Positions 7,750-15,932 of a stretch of DNA of 38,993 nucleotides are shown one piece after another (position 1 is the first letter of the stretch; each line of letters opens with the position of its first letter). The notes under the pieces were generated by a model that ran no database searches, was not told where the DNA came from, and saw only the letters and a list, made by a program, of their open reading frames with translations. Source of the DNA: Chitinophagales bacterium (lineage in GTDB: Bacteria; Bacteroidota; Bacteroidia; Chitinophagales; S012-47); NCBI GenBank assembly GCA_015487695.1, contig WFPF01000112.1, forward strand, positions 1 through 38,993, written 5' to 3'. The position numbers and the translations under genes were made by a program.

Positions 7750-8192
7750 CAGCAACAGGGGATTTTTTTCACTCTTCGTTCGTGGCGGCCTCCTTCAAAT
7801 TCGGCCGTGAGCCAGGCATCTGTAATTTTAATCGCCTCTTCATCGCTGATGAATCGCCCCGGCAAGCAGAGGATATTGGCATTGTTGTGCTGACGTGCCA
7901 GGCGGGCAATGTCTTCGCGCCAGGCCAGGGCTCCGCGAATGCCCGGATGCTTGTTGACGCTCATACATACACCGTTTCCGCTTCCGCAAATGACAATGCC
8001 AAGGGTCGCCTCGCCCGAGGCAACCATCCGTGCTACCTTGTGGGCATAGTCCGGATAGTCAACCGATTCTTCGGAATAGGTACCACAGTCAATTACTTCA
8101 TAACCCTTTTCGAGCAGGTGCTTTTTTAATGGTTCTTTGCGTTCGAAGCCGGCATGATCGCTGCCAATGGCTATTGATTTTGGGTGTTCCAT
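7749..8192 (-). CDS. rpiB: Ribose-5-phosphate isomerase B
   Basis: A 147-residue RpiB/LacAB-family protein that interconverts ribose 5-phosphate and ribulose 5-phosphate in the pentose phosphate pathway. Family marks: IAIGSDHAGFERK at the N-terminus, DYPDYAHKVA, the phosphate/active loop VICGSGNGVCMSVNK with the catalytic-position Cys, and ARQHNNANILCLPGR. The length is usual for the family. Its stop codon overlaps the lutB start by one base (TGATG). A gap of 108 bases separates it from the upstream unknown gene; no convincing promoter was found there. Confidence 0.95.
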   Translation of the reverse strand: MEHPKSIAIGSDHAGFERKEPLKKHLLEKGYEVIDCGTYSEESVDYPDYAHKVARMVASGEATLGIVICGSGNGVCMSVNKHPGIRGALAWREDIARLARQHNNANILCLPGRFISDEEAIKITDAWLTAEFEGGRHERRVKKIPCC

Positions 8193-8300
8193 GGGCCAGG
8201 ACTTTTATTCTATGCAAAGAAAAAGTTTCCCTCTGACTTATTGCCACTTTGAAGGCGGAACTTATACGCATTTTCCTGAATCAGCACAAGGATCTTTCGC

Positions 8301-8909
8301 TCATTGGGCGAAGAGATGCCCGATGAGTTCGCTGAAGGGTCTGGGCGAGCTGTACTTGCGATCCATATAGCGGTTGCACATCAACTGGATGTAGACCGGC
8401 TTGTGGTTCTTTTTAATTTGGGTGATCATCACATTGCCGTATTGCTGAATAAAGCGTTTTTCCTCATTGAACCGGTAACGGGGTTTCATGTAATGGCGCT
8501 CAATGCTCTCCACGTACCCGGGGCGGTTGAAAATGCGCACATCCGAGCTGTAGAGTTTGTAATCCAACTGTAATATTTTTTCTTTCAGGTAGTCGAAATA
8601 ATGCTGGAATTCGAGCGGGCTGAAGATCTGTTCGTTGAAGTTGAGAATGAAGCCCTCCGAAGCCGGTTTGTTGATGGTGTAAAAAGTAGAACCGATGTAG
8701 TTTTCTTCTGAAAGCACATCTTTTTCGTATTCCATTTGCGTAAATCGCAGTGCGCGGTCTTTCCGGCTGCTTTTTTTCCAGTTTTCGTAGGCCGTCAGTT
8801 CGTCCTCCGTGCGATTGATCAATTCGTGCACTGCTGCAGGTGTCTGGCGCTCATGCACCTCCCCGGATTTGCCGAAGATATTTTTTATCTGATCCCAGAA
8901 ACCTGCCAT
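8301..8909 (-). CDS. Conserved-looking protein of unknown function, 202 aa
   Basis: I do not recognise this protein. It is soluble by composition, with no signal peptide and no membrane segment. It is rich in charged and aromatic residues: basic/Tyr-rich stretches from about residue 130 to 195 (HYMKPRYRF, NHKPVYIQL) and an amphipathic N-terminal third with many Glu/Lys. The start ATG at 8909 gives MAGFWDQIKNIFG. It begins 7 bases after the stop of the glyoxalase II-like gene, so the two are very likely in one transcript. Coding is supported by even codon use and by tight packing between neighbours. No catalytic motif is evident. Confidence 0.75.
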   Translation of the reverse strand: MAGFWDQIKNIFGKSGEVHERQTPAAVHELINRTEDELTAYENWKKSSRKDRALRFTQMEYEKDVLSEENYIGSTFYTINKPASEGFILNFNEQIFSPLEFQHYFDYLKEKILQLDYKLYSSDVRIFNRPGYVESIERHYMKPRYRFNEEKRFIQQYGNVMITQIKKNHKPVYIQLMCNRYMDRKYSSPRPFSELIGHLFAQ

Positions 8910-8916
8910 GTTGTGC

Positions 8917-9582
8917 TTATTTAGTCTGTTTTAATGCTGCAAATTCTGCAATGTAGGGGTTCTTCTCTTTTTCCTGTGCGATGCTGGTCGAAGGGCCATG
9001 ACCCGGATATACTTTCACCTCTCCGGGCAATTGCATCAGCTTGTTCATTATCGAATCGACCAGATCTTCGAAGTTGCTGCCGGGAAGGTCGTAGCGGCCG
9101 ATGCTTCCGTAAAAAAGCACATCTCCCGAAAGGAGAAATTTCTCATCGGCCTGATAGAGGGCCATGTGGCCGGGTGAGTGTCCGGGAACAAAAAGCAAAT
9201 CGAGGGTAGTATTCCCAAAGCGGATTATCTGACCTTCCTCAAGGAAACGTGCAATGGGCGGGCTGACGCGGTAGGGCAGGCCATAGGCCCGGGCAATGGC
9301 TTCCCCCGATTCAAGTACCGGAATCTCGTTGCGATGCGCCTCGGGAGCCAGCCCCCACTCCTCCGATACAAATGCATTTCCGAGGATGTGGTCGATGTGG
9401 CAATGCGTGTTGATGAGCCTTTCGGGGCGAAGCCGATGCGCCCCGATGTATGACGCCAGTTCCTGCTCTTCGGCAGGTGTGCTGCATCCCGGATCAATGA
9501 TAATGCATGCTCCGCTCTCATCACTGATCACATAGGTATTTTCTTCAAATCCGTTGAATGTAAAAGCAGCAATACGCGTCAT
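8917..9582 (-). CDS. MBL-fold hydrolase, glyoxalase II-like
   Basis: A 221-residue metallo-beta-lactamase-fold protein with a complete binuclear metal site: THCHIDH (H60, H62, D64, H65), PGHSPGH (H135), LSGD (D154) and YPGHGP (H195). It belongs to the glyoxalase II-like group (YcbL/GloB type), which hydrolyses thioesters such as S-lactoylglutathione. In Bacteroidota, which often lack glutathione, the natural substrate may be another thiol ester. It differs from the CstB-like protein by having the full HxHxDH motif and no rhodanese domain. It is cytosolic and is the first gene of the minus-strand run, divergent from the large envelope protein with a 70-base gap. Confidence 0.87.
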   Translation of the reverse strand: MTRIAAFTFNGFEENTYVISDESGACIIIDPGCSTPAEEQELASYIGAHRLRPERLINTHCHIDHILGNAFVSEEWGLAPEAHRNEIPVLESGEAIARAYGLPYRVSPPIARFLEEGQIIRFGNTTLDLLFVPGHSPGHMALYQADEKFLLSGDVLFYGSIGRYDLPGSNFEDLVDSIMNKLMQLPGEVKVYPGHGPSTSIAQEKEKNPYIAEFAALKQTK

Positions 9583-9652
9583 GGAATTTACGTTTCGTAC
9601 AAGATTCGCTAATTTGGTTCATGTTTAGAAATTTACTAACTATATTCCCTTC

Positions 9653-12600
9653 ATGAAGGTTTCTCATTCCTCCTTTTACATGTTTTTGCTCCTTTGGGCC
9701 GCCTTCTTGCCTGTCAGTCTTTTTGCACAGGGCATAAATGTGGAGTTTGGAAAAAACCGTGTGCAATATCACGATTTTGTCTGGTCCTTTTTTGAGTCCG
9801 AGCATTTTGTCACTTATTTCTATCAGGGAGGTCAGGATTTGGGCAATTATGTGGTGCAGGTGGCCGAGGAGGAACTGCCTCATCTCGAAAAACTGCTGGA
9901 CTACAAACTGGCTTCGCGCATTGAGATTCTCGTTTTCAATGACGTTTCGGATTTGAATCAGAGCAATATTGGTACCGGTGTGGATATCAATACCAATATC
10001 GGGGGGCATACCAGGATTATCGGAAACAAGGTTTTCGTGTACTTCAATGGCAACCACAGCGATCTGCGAAGGCAGGTGAAAGAGGGTGTGGCCCAGGTGC
10101 TGCTCAACAATATGATATTCGGTGGCAGCCTGCAGGAGGTTTTGCAAAATGCAGTGTTGCTCAATCTGCCGCAGTGGTTTGTCAGTGGTCTGGTTGCCTA
10201 TGCCGGAGAGCACTGGAGCAGCGAAGATGACAGCCGCCTGAGGCAGGGAATCATGTCGGGGGAATACCGGAACTTCAATAAACTTTCAGGGAAAGACGCC
10301 CGGGTGGTAGGCCATTCATTCTGGTACTTTGTCGAGAAGCGCAACGGACGGGAGGCCATCCCGAATCTCATCTACCTGACCCGGATAAACAGGAGCCTCG
10401 AGAACGGTTTTCTTTTTGTGCTCGGGTTTACCTATCCCGAAGCCATTGATGCCTGGTATCAGTTTTATAAAAAAAGATATGAGTCCGAAGCCGATCGCTT
10501 CGAGGTGCCGGAGGATACCTTTCTTGTCAAAAGAAAGAATTTCTGGTGGATCGGCAAACGGAATTTGCTGAGGAGCCGAATCAGTCCGAAGGGGCGCTAT
10601 CTGGCCTATGTGACCGACAACAGCGGACTGCGCAAGGTCTATATCCGGGACCGGAGCAACGGAAAAACAAAGAAAATACTGTCAACGGGATTCAAAACCA
10701 GAGAGATTCTCAGCGATGTGGCCTATCCGCTCATCGCCTGGAGCCCGGCCGGCAACCGGCTTCTGGTCATTTATGAAAAAAAGGACGTGATCCGGCTCTT
10801 GTTTTACGATGTGAAGAGCGGCAAAGCAGAATTTCAGAGCAACCTGATACAGTTTCAAAGAATTCTCTCCGTTTCATTTACCGACAACCCCAGTGAAGTC
10901 GTGCTTTCAGCCATGAACCGGGGACAGTCGGACATCTACAAACTGAACATCCGTTCGCAGCGGATTACGAAGATCACGGATGACTTTTATGATGATCTGG
11001 ATCCGGTATATGTGGACCTGGGCGAGCGCAAAGGAATTCTTTTTTCTTCGAACCGAAGGGACACAAAACTGAGACGGGAAGACTTTGACACGGTCAAACC
11101 GGAGAATCATTTTGATATTTTCTTTTATAATGAAAAGGCTACCCAGCGTGACGAACTGCTGCGGGTATCGGGCCATCTTCGATTTGACGAAAGACAGCCT
11201 ATGCCGCTTGACAGTAACTATTTCTCATTTCTGAGTGATGAGAACGGCATTTTCAATCGCTATGCCGGCTACATCGATACCATCTTTTCGCATTACGAGT
11301 ACACGTATTATTTCCCCGATTCTGTTCGCAGCATCGATGCGCGCGAGGTCGATCCGCAAAGCTACCTTGAGAAGATCAACGATGCCCCCGACAGTGTGAA
11401 AGTTTTCCGCATTCTCCGCGATACGGCCATCTGTTATCCGGTGAGCAATTATGCGTATGGCATTTTGGACCAGGACAAGCCCCGGGAGCGCAATGAAGTG
11501 CTCGAAACATTTTATCTGGATTCGGATTACCGCATTTATCTGAGGCCCTTGCCCGAAGATATCGGCCCGGCTTCGGCACGGAAACTAAGTCCGAGCATCT
11601 TTGCGCTGGAGCGGGAAGATTGGGCAGAACGGCCTGTAAAACGCAAAAAAGAGACGAAAAAAGAGGAAGTAAATCCGGGCTACTTTTTTCAGAGTGAATT
11701 TGAAGCAAAGGATGCCGAGATCAACATGGAGAAGCTGAACCGGCAGGAAGACAGGAAAGTATTTCGCGCATCAAAAGTGCTGCCCTATCGTACGAAATTC
11801 TCTACCGACTATGTGGTCAGCCAGCTCGACAACAGCCTTCTGATCAATCCGTACCAAAATTTTATCGGCAACGGCCCGATCTATCAGCAGCAAAACCTGA
11901 GTGGCCTGATTACACTGAGTATCAGCGACCTGATGGAAGATTACCGATTTACGGGGGGCTTCCGCATTCCGACCAATTTTGGCGGCAGCGAATATTTCAT
12001 CCGCTTTGACGATCGTAAGAAGCAAATTGATAAATCTTTTCTGGCCTATCGACAGGCGAAGCGCCAGGTCTACTCCATCACCACCTCTGTCAGGCAGCAT
12101 ATTGTGGAAGCCCGCCAGACTACGAGCTATTACGAGGCCCGGGCCATTTATCCGCTCGATGTGACCCGAAGCCTGAGGACATCTCTCGGTCTGCGCAACT
12201 ATCGCATTGATTTTCTGGCCAATGATACTTTCTCGCTGGAGCTTCTGCCCTATACCGAGAAATGGTTGTCGTTAAAAGCGGAGTATGTCTTTGACAACAC
12301 TTTCCAGGTGATGACCAACATTCTCAACGGAATACGATACAAGGTCTATTTTGAAATGCAGAAGGCATTTATCATTGATATTGATCCGGAACCCAATCTC
12401 GACTTTGCAAAAGGCTTCCTGAATATTTTCGGTTTTGATTTCAGGCATTATCAAAAATTGCATAAGCAGATTATCTGGGCCAATCGTGTGGCAGGGGCCA
12501 GTTCTTTCGGCTCACAGAAACTGATTTATTATTTGGGGGGAGTGGACAATTGGCTGGGAGCCCGTTTCAATCAGGACATTGATGTAAACCGAAGCAACAA

Positions 12601-13021
12601 CTATGCTTTTCAGACGATTGCCACCAACTTAAGGGGCTTTGAGCAAAATGCAAGAAATGGGAATAAGTATCTGCTCTTAAACTCCGAGATCCGGGTGCCC
12701 TTCTTTACCTATCTCAGCAACAAACCTATTCGCAGCGAATTTCTGAGAAATTTCCAGGTGGTCTTTTTCGGAGATATCGGAACGGCCTGGGAAGGGCTCA
12801 GCCCTTATTCGGAAGACAATCCGTTTAATACGAATGTGTTCAACCGGGGCCCGGTAAAGGTGAAGGTGCAATACTTCAACAACCCCATTGTCGGGGGCTA
12901 CGGGCTGGGAGCCAGATCCATACTTTTCGGTTATTTTATTCGCCTCGATGTAGCATGGGGAGTCGACAGCGGAATCATTCGTGATCCGATACTCTACCTT
13001 TCGATGAGCCTCGATTTTTAG
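9653..13021 (+). CDS. Large secreted protein: peptidase-MA-like remnant, PD40 propeller, outer-membrane barrel
   Basis: A 1122-residue exported protein. Residues 1-25 are a signal peptide with likely cleavage FA|QG. About 26-215 resembles the gluzincin (peptidase MA) fold of TolB-like Bacteroidota proteins, but the helix that would carry HExxH reads RQVKEGVAQVL, so the zinc motif is absent. About 290-540 contains repeated TolB/PD40 propeller blades (ISPKGRYLAYVTD, AWSPAGNRLLV, GILFSSNRRDT). About 550-720 is a charged linker. From about 725 to the C-terminal SLDF, alternating residues suggest a beta-barrel ending in Phe, as barrel proteins do. It is probably an outer-membrane protein. The function is unknown; the propeller could dock a partner. 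Confidence 0.8.
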   Translation: MKVSHSSFYMFLLLWAAFLPVSLFAQGINVEFGKNRVQYHDFVWSFFESEHFVTYFYQGGQDLGNYVVQVAEEELPHLEKLLDYKLASRIEILVFNDVSDLNQSNIGTGVDINTNIGGHTRIIGNKVFVYFNGNHSDLRRQVKEGVAQVLLNNMIFGGSLQEVLQNAVLLNLPQWFVSGLVAYAGEHWSSEDDSRLRQGIMSGEYRNFNKLSGKDARVVGHSFWYFVEKRNGREAIPNLIYLTRINRSLENGFLFVLGFTYPEAIDAWYQFYKKRYESEADRFEVPEDTFLVKRKNFWWIGKRNLLRSRISPKGRYLAYVTDNSGLRKVYIRDRSNGKTKKILSTGFKTREILSDVAYPLIAWSPAGNRLLVIYEKKDVIRLLFYDVKSGKAEFQSNLIQFQRILSVSFTDNPSEVVLSAMNRGQSDIYKLNIRSQRITKITDDFYDDLDPVYVDLGERKGILFSSNRRDTKLRREDFDTVKPENHFDIFFYNEKATQRDELLRVSGHLRFDERQPMPLDSNYFSFLSDENGIFNRYAGYIDTIFSHYEYTYYFPDSVRSIDAREVDPQSYLEKINDAPDSVKVFRILRDTAICYPVSNYAYGILDQDKPRERNEVLETFYLDSDYRIYLRPLPEDIGPASARKLSPSIFALEREDWAERPVKRKKETKKEEVNPGYFFQSEFEAKDAEINMEKLNRQEDRKVFRASKVLPYRTKFSTDYVVSQLDNSLLINPYQNFIGNGPIYQQQNLSGLITLSISDLMEDYRFTGGFRIPTNFGGSEYFIRFDDRKKQIDKSFLAYRQAKRQVYSITTSVRQHIVEARQTTSYYEARAIYPLDVTRSLRTSLGLRNYRIDFLANDTFSLELLPYTEKWLSLKAEYVFDNTFQVMTNILNGIRYKVYFEMQKAFIIDIDPEPNLDFAKGFLNIFGFDFRHYQKLHKQIIWANRVAGASSFGSQKLIYYLGGVDNWLGARFNQDIDVNRSNNYAFQTIATNLRGFEQNARNGNKYLLLNSEIRVPFFTYLSNKPIRSEFLRNFQVVFFGDIGTAWEGLSPYSEDNPFNTNVFNRGPVKVKVQYFNNPIVGGYGLGARSILFGYFIRLDVAWGVDSGIIRDPILYLSMSLDF

Positions 13022-13036
13022 ATTTTTAATGAGGTA

Positions 13037-13065
13037 TTGCACAATGTCGCTTTTCAGTAATTTTG
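13037..13065 (+). promoter_or_regulatory. Bacteroidota-type promoter for the parvulin/SurA operon
   Basis: TTG at 13037-13039 and TAATTTTG at 13058-13065, an exact match to the -7 consensus TAnnTTTG, with an 18-base spacer. It lies in the 86-base gap before the first parvulin gene, placing transcription start around 13070 and leaving a leader of about 38 bases. Confidence 0.72.
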
Positions 13066-13107
13066 TGAGTCCCTTACCGTTTGTTTCAATAGAAAAATAC
13101 GTAGAAG

Positions 13108-15078
13108 ATGAAGATGAAATACTTCTTTACCGGGCTGGCTGCTTTGTGGCTGGTCAGTAACCTGCATGCTCAGGGAAGTTTCGGAGAAAAAGACCCGGTT
13201 CTGTTTACCTATGGCAACCACTCGGTGAGCAAAAGTGAGTTTGAATATGTTTTTCAGAAAAACAATCCGGAGATAGGGCAGCCTGCACTGGAGGATTTGC
13301 GGAACTACCTGGATCTTTATATCAAGTTTAAACTCAAAGTAGCCGCTGCGGAAGATGCGCGCCTGGATACCGTTGAAGCCGTTCGCAACGATCTGAAAAC
13401 CTATCTCGACCAGCTTTACAGGTCTTATTATGACAAGCTTGTTCTGGAGCCACTCATGAAAGAAGTCGAACAGCGCTGGATGACGGATGTGCGCGGAAGC
13501 CACATTCTTGTCCGCCTGAAAAAGAATGCGACACCCGAGGATACGCTGCGGGCCTATCGGCACATAATGGAGATCAGAAAGCGGATCCTTGCAGGAGAAG
13601 ATTTCGAAACGGTGGCACGGGAAGAGTCGGAAGACGAATATGTAAAATTTAATGGAGGCGATATTGGTTATGTAGCGGTTCTTGCATTGCCCTTCTATTC
13701 ATTCGAAAATGCACTCTACAAAACCGAAGTCGGCCGGGTGTCGATGCCTGTCCGTACCTCTTTGGGATATCATCTGGTGATGCCTACGGAGAAAAGGCCT
13801 GCCATGGGAAATGTGACGGTAGCGCATATTTTGATCAAAGCCGATGCCAATGCCGGAGAAGAAGAATGGCGGGCAGCCCGTGAGAAGGCCCATGTGATTT
13901 ATGAGAAACTCAAGGCCGGGGAGGACTTCGGAACCCTTGCCGCCAAATTTTCGGATGATGAAGCTACGCGCAGCAAAGGGGGCGAGATGCAAGCTTTCGG
14001 GACGGGCCAGATGGTGGCGGAATTTGAGAAGGCCGCCTATTCGTTGAAGGAGGACAGCAGTTTTACAGAACCCTTCCGCAGCCGCTACGGATATCATATC
14101 CTCATGTTGTTGAATAAAAAGGATAAACCTGCTTTTGGCGATCATGAAGCACGCATCAAAAGACAGATAAAAAAAGATGAACGCTACCGCATCGCCAAGG
14201 AAAGGACACTGGAGCGACTGAAGAAGGACTACGCTTTCAAAAGCCTGAACCCATCGCTTGAGCAAATCGTCTCCAGACTCGACAGCAGTGTGTATTTCGG
14301 GAAATACAAAGTGCCGCTCTTTGAAGAGCAGGAAAACAGTGCCTTGTTTGAGATTGACGGCCGGATCTACCGCATGCGCGATTTGCTCAAATACATAGAA
14401 CTGAATCAGCGTTATGCCCGCAACAAGTCGCTTGAGACCATTGTCAAAGAGGCGTACGAAGCGTTTATTGAACATGCGCTGATGGAACGTGCATTTGCCG
14501 ATCATTTTCCCGAATATGCACGCCTGAAGCAGGAATACCGGGACGGCATCATGATGTTTGCCATGATGCAGGACAGCGTGTGGAACAAAGCCCTGGCCGA
14601 CAGTGCGGGACTTGAAGATTATTATGAGCGCCACAAGGATCAATACTGGTGGAAAGAGCGGGCCGAAATAGATATCTACCATATTCTTGATCCCGAAGCG
14701 GTTCCAGTCAAAAAGCTGAAAAAGCTCGCACGGAAAAAGAGCCGGCAGGAGATACTGGAGACATTCAACGACTCCAGTCATGTTGTGCTGAGAATAGAAT
14801 CGGAAACCGTTGAAAAAGGAGAACCCTCTGTGCTGAAAGAGGAGATGTGGAAATCAGGGTGGTATGCACTCAATGAAGGCGGGGAAGGTGAAGAGCTGAC
14901 ACTTGTCCATGTAAAAAAAATATTGGATCCGTCCCCCAAAACCCTGGATGAGGCCAGAGGTATCTATATTGCCGATTTTCAAAACGAGCTGGAAGCCCGG
15001 TGGATCGAAAGGCTGAAAAAGCGCTACCCGGTGAAGGTCAATGAAGCGGTATTGAAGTCGATAGTGAAAAAGCATTGA
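13108..15078 (+). CDS. Periplasmic peptidyl-prolyl isomerase with two parvulin domains
   Basis: A 656-residue exported protein with a signal peptide ending NLHA|QG. A SurA-like N-terminal helical region (about 25-125) is followed by two parvulin domains: about 127-225 (GSHILVRL to GYHLVMP) and about 232-335 (VAHILIKA to GYHILML). The C-terminal half (about 340-656) is charged, helical and without a recognised domain. The likely role is folding or escorting outer-membrane proteins in the periplasm. It opens an operon with two further SurA-type factors and MoxR; the next start overlaps its stop. It is longer than E. coli SurA (about 430) and close to PpiD in length, but has no clear N-terminal membrane anchor beyond the signal peptide. 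Confidence 0.88.
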   Translation: MKMKYFFTGLAALWLVSNLHAQGSFGEKDPVLFTYGNHSVSKSEFEYVFQKNNPEIGQPALEDLRNYLDLYIKFKLKVAAAEDARLDTVEAVRNDLKTYLDQLYRSYYDKLVLEPLMKEVEQRWMTDVRGSHILVRLKKNATPEDTLRAYRHIMEIRKRILAGEDFETVAREESEDEYVKFNGGDIGYVAVLALPFYSFENALYKTEVGRVSMPVRTSLGYHLVMPTEKRPAMGNVTVAHILIKADANAGEEEWRAAREKAHVIYEKLKAGEDFGTLAAKFSDDEATRSKGGEMQAFGTGQMVAEFEKAAYSLKEDSSFTEPFRSRYGYHILMLLNKKDKPAFGDHEARIKRQIKKDERYRIAKERTLERLKKDYAFKSLNPSLEQIVSRLDSSVYFGKYKVPLFEEQENSALFEIDGRIYRMRDLLKYIELNQRYARNKSLETIVKEAYEAFIEHALMERAFADHFPEYARLKQEYRDGIMMFAMMQDSVWNKALADSAGLEDYYERHKDQYWWKERAEIDIYHILDPEAVPVKKLKKLARKKSRQEILETFNDSSHVVLRIESETVEKGEPSVLKEEMWKSGWYALNEGGEGEELTLVHVKKILDPSPKTLDEARGIYIADFQNELEARWIERLKKRYPVKVNEAVLKSIVKKH

Positions 15079-15932
15079 AAACAAAACGCATATACTGGAT
15101 TTTACTGCTCATGCTCTGGGCAGGCTGCGAGTACTTTCAGCGCGAAGAAGAGGCCGTGGAGCGCAAAGCCATAGCCCGGGCAGGCGATGAGTTTCTCTAT
15201 CTGGACCAAATCAAAGACCTGGGCCTGCAGGGTGCCGCCAGAGAGGACAGCCTGCGGATAGTAGATGCGTATATTGAAAACTGGGTGCAGGAAAAGCTGA
15301 AACTGCAGTATGCCTATGAAAACCTGCCGGCTGAGAAACTGGACGTGGAAGATCAGGTGAAGGATTATCGCGAGTCGCTCATCGTATACAATTACGAAAC
15401 GGAGTTTATCAGACAGCACCTCGACACGGCAACAAGTGAGGAGGAAGTGAAGGCCTATTATGAAGAAAACAAAAATAATTTCAAGCTTCAGGATGACATT
15501 GTCAGGCTATTGTACGTAAAGATACCTGTAGGGGCACCGAATGAAGATTCATTGAAAATATGGCTGAAAGTGCACGATGAAAAGATGAAAGAAAAACTCA
15601 GGGCATATGCCAATTTGCATGCAATGGATTTCAACCTGAACGACTCGATATGGCTTGACCGAATGTTGGTAAAGCGCAAAATCTCAAGAGCGCTGGCCGA
15701 AAAATATGACTGGTCAAATGCCCGGTTGATAGAGATTCGGGATACATCTTTCACTATCTTTGCGCGCATTGTGGACTTTAGAACAGCAGAATCTGCGGCT
15801 CCGTTTTCATATGTGCGAAAAGATATCAAACGGATGATTATCAACAAACGCAAACTGAACCTGGCCCGAAAACTTACGGATGACATAATGCAAAGTGCCG
15901 CCCGCGAGAAAAAATATGAAATTTATAAGTAA
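15075..15932 (+). CDS. SurA-like lipoprotein without parvulin domain
   Basis: A 285-residue protein with an N-terminal Lys/Arg stretch, hydrophobic core and lipobox WAGC (C18 lipidated). The rest is helical and charged and resembles the N-terminal chaperone part of SurA-type proteins (AYIENWVQEKLKLQYA, then EEVKAYYEENKNNF). Between that and the C-terminal helices, no parvulin catalytic sequence is seen. The start is TTG at 15075, overlapping the upstream TGA as TTGA; it is the only start that keeps the signal sequence intact. Its stop overlaps the next ATG as TAATG. It is probably a membrane-tethered chaperone subunit, perhaps a partner of the two flanking parvulin proteins. Confidence 0.82.
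   Translation: MKTKRIYWILLLMLWAGCEYFQREEEAVERKAIARAGDEFLYLDQIKDLGLQGAAREDSLRIVDAYIENWVQEKLKLQYAYENLPAEKLDVEDQVKDYRESLIVYNYETEFIRQHLDTATSEEEVKAYYEENKNNFKLQDDIVRLLYVKIPVGAPNEDSLKIWLKVHDEKMKEKLRAYANLHAMDFNLNDSIWLDRMLVKRKISRALAEKYDWSNARLIEIRDTSFTIFARIVDFRTAESAAPFSYVRKDIKRMIINKRKLNLARKLTDDIMQSAAREKKYEIYK

Noticed and set aside
6964-7893. 309-codon open frame on the plus strand
   Set aside because: Antisense to lutB and the rpiB end, both with conserved motifs.
8917-9582. Second persulfide dioxygenase
   Set aside because: It has the full binuclear HxHxDH site and PGHSPGH and no rhodanese domain, which fits the glyoxalase II-like group better.
13699-14781. 360-codon open frame on the minus strand
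   Set aside because: Antisense to the double-parvulin gene; no family resemblance.
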